NCBI GenBank assembly: GCA_023055425.1
Contig: JALGPY010000002.1
Location: 48,693,321-48,757,320, forward strand
DNA: 64,000 nucleotides
Source of the DNA: Linanthus parryae
Taxonomy: Eukaryota; Streptophyta; Magnoliopsida; Ericales; Polemoniaceae
Direction: 5' to 3'
Part shown: positions 48,043-59,343 of the stretch, piece by piece
How positions within the stretch are numbered: position 1 is the stretch's first letter
Layout of the letters: the number at the start of each line of letters is the position of its first letter
Made by a program: the position numbers and the translations under genes
Notes under the pieces: model-generated
Seen by the model: only the letters and a program-made list of their open reading frames with translations
The model's database searches: none
Told to the model about the DNA's origin: nothing

Positions 48043-49144
48043 GACGTTTTGTTGCTATTGGATTAAGGTAAGTAAACATGCCAAGCGTTCGTGCTTAGCT
48101 TCTTTCGTTTCATAATATTATATTAGTATTTGTCTCAAAAAGTGTTTTGTAAAGTACATGCTTTATTTGAGATTTGGTCACGTTTTGAAATGTTTTCATT
48201 TAAACTATCACACGAAAATAATAAGAATGCGTAATAACGTCAAGCGGAAAGAGTTGTGCAGGAGAAGCTTATTATTATTGTGGATGTTGACTACGGTCAC
48301 TCGACCCGTGGTTATTATTTTATTATTTTCAATGTTGACTCCGGTCACTCGACCCGTAGTTATTATTTTAATTATTTTCGATGTTGACTCCGGTCACTCT
48401 GCCCGTGGTTATTATTATTGTCTATGTTGACTCCCGTCACTCGGGTCGTGGTTATTATTTTATTATTGTTGATGTTGACTTCGTTCACTCGGCCCGTGGT
48501 TATTATTATCGCTTCATGTACTCACTTCTCTGGCCGCGATGAGTCTTAGGAGGGTGCCGACACTTAAGGTCATGACAATTAATGATAGTAGATCCTTCCG
48601 TGTATAAACATGTTAATAATACAATTTTCTCTGAGTAAAGGATATTTATGAAAGGAAAGAATAAGAGATTGGGCATAATACTTCTCGTTTGAGGTTCAAG
48701 AAGAAAAAATTGAGAATAGCAAAATGTTATTTGAGTTTCATACTTTACTCATCAAGTTTACTCTTTTACGATTTATACCTCTTTATATTTGTTGGGAAAA
48801 GGAATAATGCTTTGTCATTTGCTTACGTGCTCGGGTGTTTACTTACTCTGTATTTTATGCTGACTTTGGAAATTGTGGTTCTTGTTTTCCTTCACACCGC
48901 ATGTTTAAAATTTGAGGACTATGGTGTAGCAGGGAACGAGACTCGCTAATAAGGATATCGTCACGAATAGAAAGCTAGTGTAGCTAGTGTAAGCATAATG
49001 TTTTAGTAATGATGTATGAACGACTTAAGAACACTATGTAGTAGTATGTAATATATGTCGGGATGTTATACTTTTGATTTCCGTCGTTTTGTTTTTAGCA
49101 TCGCCCTCCCGGTATTGTCTGAGCCGGATAAAGGGGTTGTTGCA
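48043..49144 (+). mobile_element. LTR X', right part only
   Basis: Collinear with 18206-19307, including five tandem GATGTTGAC units (48283-48510) and the end GGGGTTGTTGCA. The left 1.6 kb of the LTR is absent because the Sirevirus inserted here and the DNA to its left was later lost or replaced. Confidence 0.9.
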
Positions 49145-50452
49145 CAACCATTCACATAAAAAAAACCCTACTCATATTTGCGTCCATCACTTTCGTCCAC
49201 ACCATCTCCATCAGCTTGATTTATCATCGTTAACAACATTAACAATGATGTGTAATTTTCTACACACATATGTTAATCATTAATCTCGATTGGTCTGAAT
49301 ACTTCCAGTTAATTGTGTTATTAAGATATGACCCGTGAATATCTTATATACCTGCAAATTATTTGAAAGAAATAGGATACGCATACATATGTAAATCACC
49401 TCAACCTTGCATATTTTTCTCTCAAATCGAGGTTGATGAAGACTGCTAGTATATAGAAGATGAAAATACTTGAAATGTGTGTGTGTAGATGTAGTTATCT
49501 ACCGCGATGAAATTTATTGTTACATCCTTTTTTTGAAAAACGTATTGTTTATGTCTCGGTATTTACTTTTACTTATCTCTTTTATTTTGCAGGTTTTAAA
49601 GAAAAATTTAATGTATGGCGACGTAAAACTTTTGGTAAAGAATTCAGATAGTTGTTCCTTCTTTATCAAATTAGTTTTCATCTGCAAAGCGCAGCATCCA
49701 GCCACGCTTTAGAGATACACAAAAGTTATTTCATATTTCTTTTACATATTTATTGTAAATTTCTAGATTAGTTTCTAGTTTCATGGTTTGGGTTTAATTT
49801 TATTGCAATTAACAAGTATATTTTAAATTCCTTTCAACACAGTTCTTGTGACCATAACTATGTACACATATCTATATATACTATTTGAGAATGTCCTCTC
49901 AAGCTTTGCGTGAGGAAATGCGACGTGGAAAATATAATTAATTACTATAATTTCTAAAAAAATATTCAATTGCTTAGATTCAAAATATTTTAAAAATCAC
50001 AATTAATTCAAAATGGTATTAATCATCCTCCAATCAAACTAATCCCTCCAATGTTAATTAATGGCTTCTCCACATTAAATTGAAAAACTGTCTGGAATGG
50101 TATAATTTGGTGAATGTGAATTCAAAATGGAAACTATTTACCAACTAAAATTATGTGTGTTTCTCATATGGTCAATTTATCATTGGATTGCATGAGCTAC
50201 TAGAATCAAAGGAACCAATACACCAGAGCGTTCATTTGGCACCTCACACTCATGCAAATTAGAAAATCCAACTCAAACAAATTAGAAAAATCAAATTCAA
50301 ACAGACGTTTACTTTTCACTATAAATGTACTAATCATAAATTAAAGTTTTCCATTTGTTTTTACAGACTTATTTGATTGCATTAACTCATTTCAATTTCA
50401 ACTACGATTCTTTATTCATATCATAATAAAAGATTTGGATGCAGCTAGGGTG

Positions 50453-50532
50453 GTAGCTCAAGTGATAGAGCCTGCATGAGGTTCCGGGTTCAATCTCGGT
50501 TGACGACAAAACAATTTCTCAAAAAAAAAAAA
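50453..50532 (+). mobile_element. tRNA-derived SINE-like insertion inside the Helitron
   Basis: The head GTAGCTCAAGTGATAGAGCC resembles an A box and GGTTCAATCTC resembles a B box. A run of 12 A follows. TAGGGTG occurs before (50446-50452) and after (50539-50545) and may be a short target duplication. It is very short for a SINE, so it could also be a truncated tRNA pseudogene. Confidence 0.5.
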
Positions 50533-50889
50533 TACACTTAGGGTGAAAAATGGTCCGAAATGGTATGAAATGTTTTCCAATCAAATCACAAATTCAATCC
50601 GTGCAAAATTAATTAATGCCTTTTTCACATTAAACTGAAAAATTGTCCGGAATGGTATAATTTCTCCAAAATGAGTTAAAAATGGAAACATATATCAGAA
50701 ATTACGGGGTGGGATTATCAAATGAAAAAGTGGTGTTGACTTTTTGGTATGGTCATAGAGAAAATGACGGGTGGAATTATGGAATGAATAAAAGTGGCGT
50801 TGACTTTTTTTATAGTCACGGAAAATATAATTGTGTACGGTAGCGAAAGGTAACATTATTTTGCCAACTTTCGACGGTGCAATCATTCA

Positions 50890-51440
50890 CTACAGCTGCA
50901 TAAAACGATGTCTTCGATGCTCTTGGTCGAGGAACTTTTTCCACTGAAATTTCTTCCAATATTCTCTACTATTGTCTCACAGTTATGAACGAAATGCAAG
51001 GAAAGAGTGACCATTGTAAGTTAGCTCGATTGGAGTGAAACAGAAAATTACAGGAGAAAAGACAAGTCCGTGAATTCAATGAGTTTTCTACATCATATCA
51101 AGTGTACGTTTAGCATCGTAGGTTCTTAAACTATACGAATATTCAATTTGGATGCAGAAATACGTATGCGCCATGAAGTAGCCACTGCACCCGTAATGCA
51201 TCTAACAGTTATATCATGGATGTTTCCGAGCAAGTAGTTATATCTGCCGGTGAGTACCTTTGACACACATAATTTTTTTTTCTCATGGAAATAATTATTT
51301 CAGGTAATTTTATATATACACATTTATATTTGCGTTTTTCATATAAAACAAGAGGTTGTTGCTGGTCAAACAGTAGTATTGGGGGATGTTTCCGAGCAAG
51401 TAGGTCTACCGGAGATAGTAGTTGATCAAGCTGCATGATT
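50890..51440. other. Exon-like scraps in the Helitron
   Basis: Open plus-strand pieces near 50907-51015 and 51217-51435 end or start at GTAAG/GTGAG and TTTCAG sites. The phrase GATGTTTCCGAGCAAGTAG occurs twice (51219 and 51386). They may be captured host exons or remains of a Helitron gene. Not recognised. Confidence 0.3.
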
Positions 51441-51666
51441 TTTTTTCTTTATTACACTACATATGTAAGAAAATTAGATTACTTTTCGGTATAACATGAA
51501 TTGAATTTTCATATGTCCCATTTTTGTGTGGTGGCGACTTTAGTGTCTGTATCACATGATAATCTTTTGTACGAGGCATGAAATAATTTTTGCAAAAGTA
51601 TCAAAACATACACCAGTAACGGAGGGCATATTTGCACAGGTTTCTGCATTGCTCATTGACACAGTA

Positions 51667-51760
51667 ATATGTGTGTGTGCGTGTGTGTGTGTGTATTGAT
51701 GTGTGTGTATATATATATATTGATGTATATATATTGATGATATATATGTATTTAATTTTT
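51667..51760. repeat. (TG)n/(TA)n microsatellite
   Basis: Alternating TG runs followed by TATATA and TTGATGTATATAT repeats, inside the Helitron. Confidence 0.9.
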
Positions 51761-51824
51761 TTTAAAATATTTCTTACTTGACGTTATTCTTTCGAACCTA
51801 ACTCATTAAGAATTTCATGCCAAC

Positions 51825-52148
51825 ATGTATCGATTTACAGTAACCATCAAAGATTCGACTGGATTGAAGAAACTACAAATCTTCGATAAACATGCTAGGA
51901 TAATTCTAAGGAATCATGCTGAGAATTTAAGAAGCTTGCTCAGACAGGTATCGTCTATAATCGATTTTAATTTAAGCTACCTTCTATTGAAATTATCTTA
52001 TGCAATGCTCAGTTCACTATTTTTTAAACAGAATTATTCTGGAAAATTGATGCAAGACCATATTCAAAGCTGCATTAACCATTCATTCACTTTTATCATT
52101 GAAGCACCTTCTGAGGGGATGAAAAACAATGATCTTATATTTTTTTAG
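51825..52148 (+). pseudogene. RPA70-like OB-fold fragment carried by the Helitron
   Basis: Reads YRFTVTIKDSTG and LQIFDKHARIIL, resembling the plant replication protein A large subunit C-terminal DNA-binding domain. GTATCG (51948) and AACAG (52031) are plausible splice sites. The second piece reads KLMQDHIQSCINHSFTFII. RPA-like genes are known passengers of plant Helitrons. Only about 100 codons remain, and the fragment ends at a stop. Confidence 0.55.
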
Positions 52149-52938
52149 TTCTTTATGTCGATTGGGCTCATGGATGCTTGCATTTGTTTGGAACAATTAA
52201 ACAAATAAAATGTAAGATCATATATTTGTCATGCTTACATTTTGACTTCTTCAATTTTAGAATAAAATTCTAAATATCTAATTATAAATTTTGTCATTTA
52301 CGATGCAGGGAAACCTACATTGGGGCCGGTTCCAAAGAGCCATTTCAGTTTTTTTTCTCATTTAGTCATGCCACGTATAGTTATTTTGACAACATAAAAC
52401 ATTGATTATTCAGTTTAAATAATTTTATTTTTTGTTCGAAATTTCACCGTGCATCGCACGGGTTGAAAAATAGTATTTAAACTATTAGTTAACCTTATTC
52501 ATTGTGTAACCTTTATCAGGTCATTTGACTAGTGGTCATGAAATATTTATGACACTTGTGGGTGGCGATGGACAATTGTTCGACACTCGAGTTAGCAATT
52601 GGGTAAATGAGAAGGTGAATGAACAATATGAAAAAATACATTTTTGTTGTAAGTAAAATCTCCTCATATTTGTTCACTTCACATAAAAAGATTTTTTTTT
52701 TTATAATAAGATGGATTTTAAAAGGCCAAGGCCCAAACAAATCAGAATACATCTCTGGCCCATGAAGTCACATTTATAAATGAGGATGCAAACCCTAATT
52801 CACTAGCTCTTCTTGCAAACATATATACTAGGTTGTTTTCACTTTTCCTCACATGTGATAGCCGTCATAGAGAGAGAGGGTTCTCAGCAGTTCTATACAC
52901 TCTACCGACTCTGTTTCCATTTCATATGAGATTTTTCC

Positions 52939-53330
52939 TTGATTCTCTCCTCTTTCTCATTTCTGATCGAGATTGAGGGCTTAGATGGAGTCACTTTCCA
53001 CAATTACATTTCGGAGATCTGCAGATCTTGCAAGCCTAAGACCTTCCTTTGTCGCAAAAATCTCGGTCACAAGGATGGATTTATGAGGACGGTAAAGTTG
53101 GGTTTTGCCGATGATGAGTTTGACGGAGTGATCTATAATGGCAACCCCAATACCACGTGCATATCTTGTTGCAGTCACTGACCCGTCGCAATTGATCTTG
53201 GTCAACCCCCGAGGAGGAGGCTATCAATCGTCTTCCCTTCCTTGATTTCCGCAAGGAGACTAAAAAATCCTCAACGCCGATTGTTAACATAGACCAAGAT
53301 AAGTAATCAACTCCTTTTTTGTACATCTCA
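52939..53330 (-). pseudogene. RNase H-like (RVT_3) fragment, copy B
   Basis: Same as copy A at 20500-20870. The minus frame 52981-53205 reads TKINCDGS, LVTEIFATKEGLRLA and NVIVESDSI before a stop. Only a few codons differ from copy A. The upstream continuation is frameshifted in the same way, so the break predates the duplication. Confidence 0.7.
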
Positions 53331-53652
53331 TCACAGGATTTTATTTTATAGTTTAATCTGAGTTCATTTCATGAATTCCAAATGGCTCAAACCATTATAG
53401 TTCATAAGTTTTATCTTTTGATGTTTCTTGGCTGAAAATGGAGTGCATCCACTCGTTGAAACCAAAATTTGCAGATCTTGGATTAAAACCGACAACTTCT
53501 AGAATTTTCTTGCCACTTCACAATTTATGAAGAGATGATTCGTACTTTCTAAATATTTTTGGCACCATTAACATGCAAAAAGACATATATACCCATGTGA
53601 GTCAGTTTTTCTGCAACAGTAAAGCATCTAGCAAATTCTTCCATGGAACAAA

Positions 53653-55220
53653 CCTTACTTCCGGTCTCGGTTTGATGGGGATTGTCTAAATTGACAAATT
53701 TCTCTAGTTTTGTTGGACCAAAGTCGGATCGATTAATTTTCTCTGTCCTTTTCTTCAATCACTTGGTTTAATTTTATTAATACCCAAGTCTATTTTGTTA
53801 CCACCTTCAATTGAGAACACATCACGTATGTACTTCATACATATAAGGGCCTACAATACACGTAACAAAAACCGCATTCAACAGTTCTCTCTCCCTCTCA
53901 TTTTGTTTTGTGGTGGTTTGTATATATTTTTCATTTTCAAGTTGCGCTTATAAGTTCACTTAGAAACCCAATGCATGAAGGAGATCCTAGGTAACATTAG
54001 GAGAGCCAACCTTCGTGGTTCTTCAGTTTGATTTCACCTGCGCGTATATGTTAATAATTAATGAGTTCTTTCCAAAATTAATTTATATACTTCATTGTGT
54101 CATATTAATTATGCATTTAAGTTAATATTGCATTTATTATTTAGAACATATAGCTGCTTTTCATAATTGCTAAGAAAATGTTAGAAATGTACAGTTGAAA
54201 CTCCGTGCGGATTCAAATTGCTCGTTGACTGCCATTTATTGCAAATTAAATTTCTAATAAGATTAAGGAAGAGGCTCATCATTTCTTGCTACATGATCCG
54301 GCTGAGACCTGTTGAGAGCACATTGCACTTGCTACATGGTATGTAATCCATCTGACAATGAGTTGTAGCGAGGGAAGTTTTGCCACAGGTGAGATGATGC
54401 AGCAAAGCTTATTATATGTTCTTTTCTGTGAAAGAGAACAAAAAAGAACAGAAAAGAACATATAATAAGCTTTCCTGCATCATCTCACCTGTGGCAAAAC
54501 TTCCCTCGGTAGAACTCATTGTCAGATGGATTACATACTATGTAGCAAGAAGTGCAATGTGCTCTCAACAGGTCTCAGACGGATCATGTAGCAAGAAATG
54601 ATGAGCCTCTTCCGTAATCTTATTAGGAATTTATTTTGCAATAAATGGCAGTCAACGACCAATTTGAATCTGCACGGGGTTTCAATTGTACATTTCCAAC
54701 CTTTTCTTAGCAATTATGAAAAGTAGCAATATGTTCTAAATAATAAATGCAATATTAACTTAATGCATAATTAATTTGAAACAATGAAGTATAAATTAAT
54801 ATTGGAAAGAATTCATTAATTGTTAACACATATGCGCAGATGAAATCAAATTGAATAACCACCAAGGTTGGCTCTCCTAATGTTGCCTAGGATCTCCTTC
54901 ACGCATTGGGTTTCTACGTGAACTTATAAGCGCAACCTTAAAATGACAAATTTATACAAACCACCACAAAACAAAATGAGAGAGAGAGAGAGAATTGTTG
55001 AATGCGGTTCTGTTACCTGTATTGTAAGCCCTTATATGTATGAAGTATATAAGTAATGTGTTCTTAATTGAAGGTGGTAGACAAAAGGGACTTGGGTATT
55101 AATAAAATTGAACCTGAAGAAAAAATACGGAGAAAATTAATCGATCCGACTTTGGTCCAACAAAAGTGGAGAAATTAGTCAATTTAGCCAATCCCCATCA
55201 AACCGGGACCGAAAGTAAGG
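53653..55220. repeat. Foldback (long inverted repeat), copy B
   Basis: Left arm 53653 to about 54430, right arm about 54443-55220, with GTTCTTTTCTGT/ACAGAAAAGAAC at the centre. Arms are about 780 bp with scattered mismatches. The right arm keeps the segment (about 55047-55190) that copy A lost. Frames found on both arms (for example 54279-54461 and 54416-54601) are mirror images, not independent genes. Confidence 0.88.
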
Positions 55221-55450
55221 CTTGTTGATTTGGGTTTGAAAGCTATGTTCTAATTAAGTCCAGAAGTTACTGTACTAGTTTGGTTACTTATTATCTTTAT
55301 TATCTAATTATCTCTGTATTTCTGCTGCTTTTTTCTTTGTTTTTTGTTTATAAAAATTCGAGTTTCTTTTCCTCTTACGATCCATAATTTATAAACTCTA
55401 TCTTATTTCTATCGAATCTCTAGACTTCGAAAGCTCCCATAACTTTCATT

Positions 55451-55905
55451 TCACCTTGATTCTATGCGGTGGTGGATGTTTACAACAATAATGATCTTAT
55501 AGGAAATCAAACCATGCACAGAGGTCCATCCTCCCATAAGTGGCTCGTAGTAAGCTCTGTGAAAGAAATCATCAAATTCAATCCTCTCCAGCTCATGATA
55601 CTCCTTAAGGGTATGCAATGGTCCCCTAATCAGCCAAAATTTACAGGAATTTCGGTCTTTTTGGAGTAAAAATGTATTTCTTTTACTTTTTTTTTGAGAA
55701 ATCAAAGTGAGTCAAGAGATCGGAAGAAGGAGGAGGGCTTACGCTGGATTGTAACTATGGTTCCCGGGAAAGTGTAGGATGTCAGTTCTCCAGCTGCATC
55801 TATGGAATTCATCAGCATGAAGCTAATGTTGATAATGAAGGAGCCAAAAAAAGGAAGAGGGAAAATCTTAGCATTCTTAGTATCGGCGCGGCATGAGTTA
55901 TAATC
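55451..55905 (-). other. Exon-like minus frame, copy B
   Basis: The minus frame 55451-55705 reads FWLIRGPLHTLKEYHELE and FHRAYYEPLMGGWTSVHG. An upstream block (about 55752-55903) reads FFGSFIINISFMLMNSI and SYTFPGTIVTIQR, ending at a GTAAG. Both blocks stay open in copy A. No family is recognised. It could be part of a host gene caught in the duplicated segment. Confidence 0.4.
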
Positions 55906-55912
55906 AAATGTT

Positions 55913-56510
55913 TCTGGAGGTTAGGTGTAACGTTTTTTGGTTTTAATGTCTAACTTCACCTTCATTAAAACTAATAGTACGAGCCCAAGTCATAACTCTT
56001 TTATACAAACCATGTCTAAAACATGACACTCTCATCTTCCAGTAGTAACATTCTGATTTAACATTAGTTTAATCACTAATGACCAAAAGCATAACTTGAA
56101 GTCTCTACACATCTATATTTTCATGGGATCTTCTCCAAGCATGACAGAGTCGGTATAAATAATAAATAAAAATCATGAAACTAGAAATAAATCTCACAAC
56201 TAATAATAAAATATATAAAAGAAACATGATGTTATTTTAGTGCATCTCTAAAGCGTAACTGTTGCACCCCCGAGATTTAGAGACTAACAGCTAAATCAGG
56301 AACAATGATCTGACTTCTTCACCTAAAAATTCTACACCCAAAGATCTGGACATTGAACCTTTCATAAAGAACTGCAAAACAAAAGAGAAACAAAACTTGT
56401 CACAAAGATATTTGTCAGAAAAACAAGACACATTGATGAATTCGGGGAGTATAGAATTATTGTATAGATAATGGAGAAGAAAAATGTTCTCTTGTACTCC
56501 TTAAATAATG
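55913..56510. other. Intergenic DNA, nothing recognised
   Basis: AT-rich sequence between the end of flank F and the first Mutator-like element. I see no gene. Confidence 0.4.
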
Positions 56511-56513
56511 GGG

Positions 56514-57745
56514 TAAATTTCACTTACACCCCCTCAGTTTAGGAGTATCTTCACTTACACCCCTCCTTGTTTGGGAAACTTCACATACACCCCTTATAAC
56601 AAACAGAACTTAACGGCCACAAACAGTTTGCGTGAGAAGACCACTTTACCCTCAAAACCTAAAATCCCCTCATCTTATCCTTCCTGAATCATCATCAACC
56701 TCCCCAAACTCATTGACTCCTCTTCTTCTCAAACCCTAGCCGCCACCTTCATTTCACCCAATACTCAATACATCAGCGCCATCGATCTCCACCACATATC
56801 CTGAACGCCATCCATCACTCAACCATCGCCTCCTATCTTCTCCTCTCCCCCCTTCCTACCTCCATATTACTTAGCACAAACCCCCGGCCTACTTTCTCGT
56901 TGTGTCCTCCCCATCCTCTGACTCTTCTTCTACTCACCATCCTCCTCACCTGAACCTCCAAATTTCGACGAATCTGTCGCCTTCGCAGTGTACGGTTGTG
57001 ATTGTAAAGATGCATTCTAGTCCAACCTTTTTTCAATGTCTCCTGGAGTCCTAGTCATAGAACTATCACATCGATTTTTTGTTTGCAAAGTAAAGAAATC
57101 ACCAGACTTGCTCCCTCCCGAGCTGTGTGATTTAGCATTGAATAAATTCCTTTTGATGATTGGGGTATAGTGAATTTAGTTACACTACTCTATGTATTTG
57201 GGGTTTTATTGTGGTGGTTGCGGTCTTATATTGGTTCTTATTGGGTTTGATCAATTTGTGTTTTGTTGGGATGTTTTCCGGTGGTGTTGTTCGGCTGGTG
57301 GCTGAATTATGGGCACAGAGCGGTAGCGGCGACAATGGTTGTGGCTGCATCAACAAGATAAATTTGGGTTCATATAAGAAGAGGGCATGGAAAATTTCGC
57401 AAGACAGATGAGATAATTTTTGAGTTTAGCAAAATCAGTTTGTGTGTGAAAATTAATGAAATATACAGAGAGATAGAAAGACCAGTGGTTTTTTCAGTGT
57501 GTGTGGAATTGGAGAGACCAGTGAGTTAAAAAGGCACATGAACTTTTGAAGAAGATGTGATGAGAACAAAGAAGATGGGGAGAGAGCAATGAAGGGCATG
57601 GTTGAACAAAAAAATAATTTTAGTAGGGTACCCCACCCAATAACTAACGGAGCTAACAGAAGGGGTGTGAGTGACAGACAGTTTGGATATCTTAAGGGGT
57701 GTAAGTGAAGATGTTCCTAAACTGAGGGGGTGTAAGTGAAATTTA
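56514..57745. mobile_element. Mutator-like element with about 52-bp terminal inverted repeats
   Basis: The left end TAAATTTCACTTACACCCCC continues through CTCAGTTTAGGA to CTTCACTTACACCCCT. The right end is its inverse with about two mismatches. The left end may begin 3-4 bases earlier (GGGG), which the right end lacks, and no 9-bp target duplication is visible. The interior has gene-like CT-rich coding composition (56640-57010) but no recognised protein. Confidence 0.7.
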
Positions 57746-57801
57746 GTGGCTGATATATCCACCAAACCTCTGCAGGCTAGCGAGGGTGCTACAACGTTTT
57801 A
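57746..57801 (+). pseudogene. Scrap of a copia RNase H C-terminus
   Basis: Reads VADISTKPLQAS, matching the conserved ADIxTKPL end of copia polyproteins. Just downstream, GCTCTGATACC (57873) is the reverse of an initiator-Met primer site, so copia pieces in opposite orientations are juxtaposed. Confidence 0.6.
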
Positions 57802-57930
57802 ACTAATTACAACTGATACTCTGAACTGGACCTTGACTTACCTGGATATGACATGGACTTAGAACCCTAGAGAGCTCTGATACCTCATTGTTGGGTTTTT
57901 AATGAAGAAAGCATGAAGACATTTATATTA

Positions 57931-59334
57931 GGGTAAAAGACACTGGCCACCCATGACTTTAGGATTAAATCCACCCCGCTACCCTGTGTTTTGGAAAAAG
58001 ACACTCCGCACCCAATTTGGGGATGGAGGTAACGGTTGACAAACTGCAAGTGAAAAACGACCATTTTGCCCCTAAAATGTTCTAAAATTACCCCTATATA
58101 TTTTCTTTACCCCCCTCTCATTCATTTTCTGACCTAAACCCTCTCTTCCACTCTTTCTCTCTCTTCCACTCTTTCTAACCAAGCCGCCCCAGCATTTGCG
58201 ATTAAAACCACGACCTTCCTCCAATCTCCTTCTCCGTCTTCTCCTTCTCCCGTCTCCGACAAATCGCCATCGCTGCCGTCTCTATGCTTCTGTGCCTCCA
58301 TCGTTGCTACCATCCACCTCTGTGGTTTTCTGCCGAAAGACGGTGGTCTTTGACTAGGCTATGTCCTTGGCGGCTGTATGGGTGGGTGGAGGAAACAAGG
58401 AGGGGACGACAGCGATGGGGACGACGGTGATGGCGGTAGGGACGACGGTAATGGCGCCGCTGCCAGCAGCTTCCAGATTCAGCTCAGGAGGACGACCGTG
58501 GGTCTTGTCTTCTTCTTCTTCGACAGATCTGCTACAACCCCAATTTTTTGTGGGTTTTCTGATTGGGTGATTAGAGCACTCTAAGTGCCTATGAAGAAGA
58601 CACTTCTAATTGTTTATTATGGCTGGCCTCAAATCAATCGGCATAGTCCCATACGATTACCCCAACATCTTCAATGGTTTGGTCTGTTAATGGGTGTGAA
58701 GTTCATTGTATTGAATTGATGAATGTCCTGAAATGTGGGTTGTCTTTTAGTTGTGGGTCTTGGCAGAGAAGGTAGAGAGAGATTGAAGGCAATGGTGTTG
58801 GCAGCGGCGATTGGGTGGTCGGGTCTCCTTTGTGGTGTGCCCTGGCTAACTGGCTTGATAATAGTGGGGAGATGAGGAAAGAGATGGATGGAGCATTTTC
58901 TACTATTTTCTGCTAACGTTTATCACATTTGATTAGATGTAGTTTCAATGCCTCAATGAGACTATAGATCAGTTTCGTTTCAAAAAAACTATGATTTTGT
59001 CAATATATTGGTGTTCTTGATTTTTAAATTGAAAGGGAAAGAATTTTTTTGTGTTGTTGAAACTTTTTTGGTGGTGAGGGTCTTGATAATTTTGGTGGTG
59101 TTCTTCATGATCTTAGTGGTGTTCATGGTAAAAAAATTAAAAAAAAAAAAAAATACAAGGGGGTAATATGGTCCGAAAAAATTCAATCACCCACTTTTCT
59201 AACGGAACATGACAGAAGGGTGCTAAGTGTCTACGGAATATTCCGTTAATTGGGTGTGGAGTGTCTTTTTCCGAAACACATGGTAGCGGGGTGTATTTAA
59301 TCCTAAAGTTAGGGGCGGTTAGTGTCTTTTACCC
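57931..59334. mobile_element. Non-autonomous Mutator-like element, 9-bp TSD (Pack-MULE candidate)
   Basis: Long terminal inverted repeats of about 90 bp (GGGTAAAAGACACT..., with shared TTTAGGATTAAAT and AAAAAGACACTCC blocks) are flanked by exact 9-bp direct repeats TTTATATTA (57922-57930 and 59335-59343), the Mutator hallmark. The interior (58130-58570) is GC- and CT-rich with codon-like composition and a frame at 58361-58570, unlike the AT-rich surroundings. This suggests captured host gene sequence. No transposase is seen. Confidence 0.88.
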
Positions 59335-59343
59335 TTTATATTA

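Larger units (their letters stand above)
49871..52474 (+). mobile_element. Helitron-like rolling-circle element, 2.6 kb
   Basis: Begins TCTATATATACTA after an A, and ends near AATAGT/A before a T. The hairpin CCGTGC-ATC-GCACGG (52447-52461) lies about 12 nt upstream of the 3' end. Start TC, a 3' hairpin, an AT target and no target duplication are Helitron features, although the usual CTAG terminus is altered. Copy A has the uninterrupted site at about 20034. No Rep/helicase domain is seen, so it is non-autonomous. Confidence 0.78.
49145..55912. repeat. Flank F, copy B of the segmental duplication
   Basis: Collinear with 19308-23319 except for the Helitron at 49871-52474, extra sequence in the foldback's right arm, and a shorter T-run. 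Similarity ends at GAGTTATAAT (about 55912). On this side the sequence continues into unrelated DNA, whereas copy A enters LTR-element sequence. Confidence 0.88.
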
